A stretch of DNA of 5,437 nucleotides, from the NCBI GenBank assembly GCA_031282385.1, contig JAITDV010000210.1, positions 1 to 5,437 of the forward strand, written 5' to 3'. The first letter of the stretch is position 1, and each line of letters opens with the position of its first letter. This DNA is from Planctomycetaceae bacterium (lineage in GTDB: Bacteria > Planctomycetota > Planctomycetia > Pirellulales > Thermoguttaceae). The position numbers were made by a program, and so were the translations under genes. A model generated the notes under the pieces. It saw only the letters and a program-made list of their open reading frames with translations, was not told where the DNA came from and did no database searches. This document shows, piece after piece, positions 5,213-5,437 of the stretch.

Positions 5213-5339
5213 CAATTGAATAGTTACAATTGAGCTTCTGTAATGCCGTTTCAGGACGAAAGACAATGTCAAACAAAACATGAGAGTATAAGGACGCATT
5301 GGGTGGAAATTTTTGGCTACTAAGTAGGCGTGCGCAAAT
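5213..5339 (+). repeat. Divergent third relative of the repeat family (element C)
   Basis: CAATTGAATAGTTAC (5213-5227) is the exact reverse complement of the left end of block A (1368-1382). Downstream, GGCTACTAAGTAGGCG and GCAAAT (5315-5339) match copy B at 4445-4471 in 20 of 27 positions, including TAAGYAGRCG. The order differs from A and B, because the GAATAGT end comes before the core rather than after it. The right side is either missing or beyond recognition. This suggests a rearranged or adjacent copy. Confidence 0.4.
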
Positions 5340-5437
5340 AACATTACCTGAAAAATTGGTATTGCATTCCTATAGTGAAGTTGTTACAATTCCGACATGA
5401 ACAGTGATATTATAACAACAGTTTCCGATAAGTACAA

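Larger units (their letters stand above)
4944..5437. other. Intergenic region without a gene, right edge of window
   Basis: No supportable ORF lies here on either strand; the longest candidate noticed from ATG 5116 ends after 18 codons. The region holds a GGATTT triplicate (4980-4997), a reverse copy of the 15-base motif (5006-5020), two copies of TTTAAGAACATG (5064-5075, 5201-5212), a rightward promoter (5128-5156) and a divergent relative of the repeat core (5313-5339). Any exbD promoter should also be here, on the minus strand, but no good hexamer pair was found. Confidence 0.65.

Noticed and set aside
1..5437. A complete undescribed defence or mobile system
   Set aside because: The three genes are recognisable housekeeping or glycan-use proteins, and no transposase, integrase, nuclease or toxin is present. 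Only the intergenic repeat family is unexplained.

Overview
This is an AT-rich bacterial window with three protein-coding genes separated by unusually long, repeat-filled intergenic DNA. Two genes encode secreted carbohydrate-active enzymes and one encodes an ExbD/TolR-type energy transducer. The ExbD sequence (N-terminal LNLTPMIDVVFLLIIFFLVS, C-terminal AGIWKVSFVV), large exported glycosidases with an embedded carbohydrate-binding module, and standard Shine-Dalgarno sites on the glycosidases fit a Gram-negative, probably PVC-group (planctomycete-like) glycan degrader, perhaps from an animal gut. The taxonomic guess is inference; no rRNA or marker gene is present.

Layout: 1-378 has no gene and holds a GC-rich hairpin repeat plus degenerate copies of a GTGAACAGTTTAAAA motif. 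379-1350 (+) is a secreted five-bladed beta-propeller of the GH43/GH32/GH130 type. 1351-1680 is an intergenic region between convergent genes, filled by a repeat element bounded by an 11-bp perfect inverted repeat. 1681-4359 (-) is an 892-aa secreted clan GH-A glycoside hydrolase whose barrel is interrupted by a CBM4/9-like beta-sandwich. 4360-4526 holds a second copy of the repeat core, with a perfect 10-bp stem hairpin. 4527-4943 (-) is exbD. 4944-5437 has no supportable gene, but carries another motif copy, a good sigma70-like promoter reading rightwards out of the window, and a divergent third relative of the repeat.

The two glycosidases could act on the same glycan outside the cytoplasm, but neither substrate can be read from sequence. 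ExbD would need an ExbB partner encoded elsewhere. The most unusual thing here is the intergenic repeat family: two copies align without gaps over 46 nt at 40/46 identity, share a 19-nt identical block, and are each enclosed by ACTATTC/GAATAGT inverted ends. It may be a non-autonomous mobile element, or a bidirectional terminator or regulatory repeat. It sits in different orientations relative to its neighbouring genes, which argues against a simple 5'-leader riboswitch.
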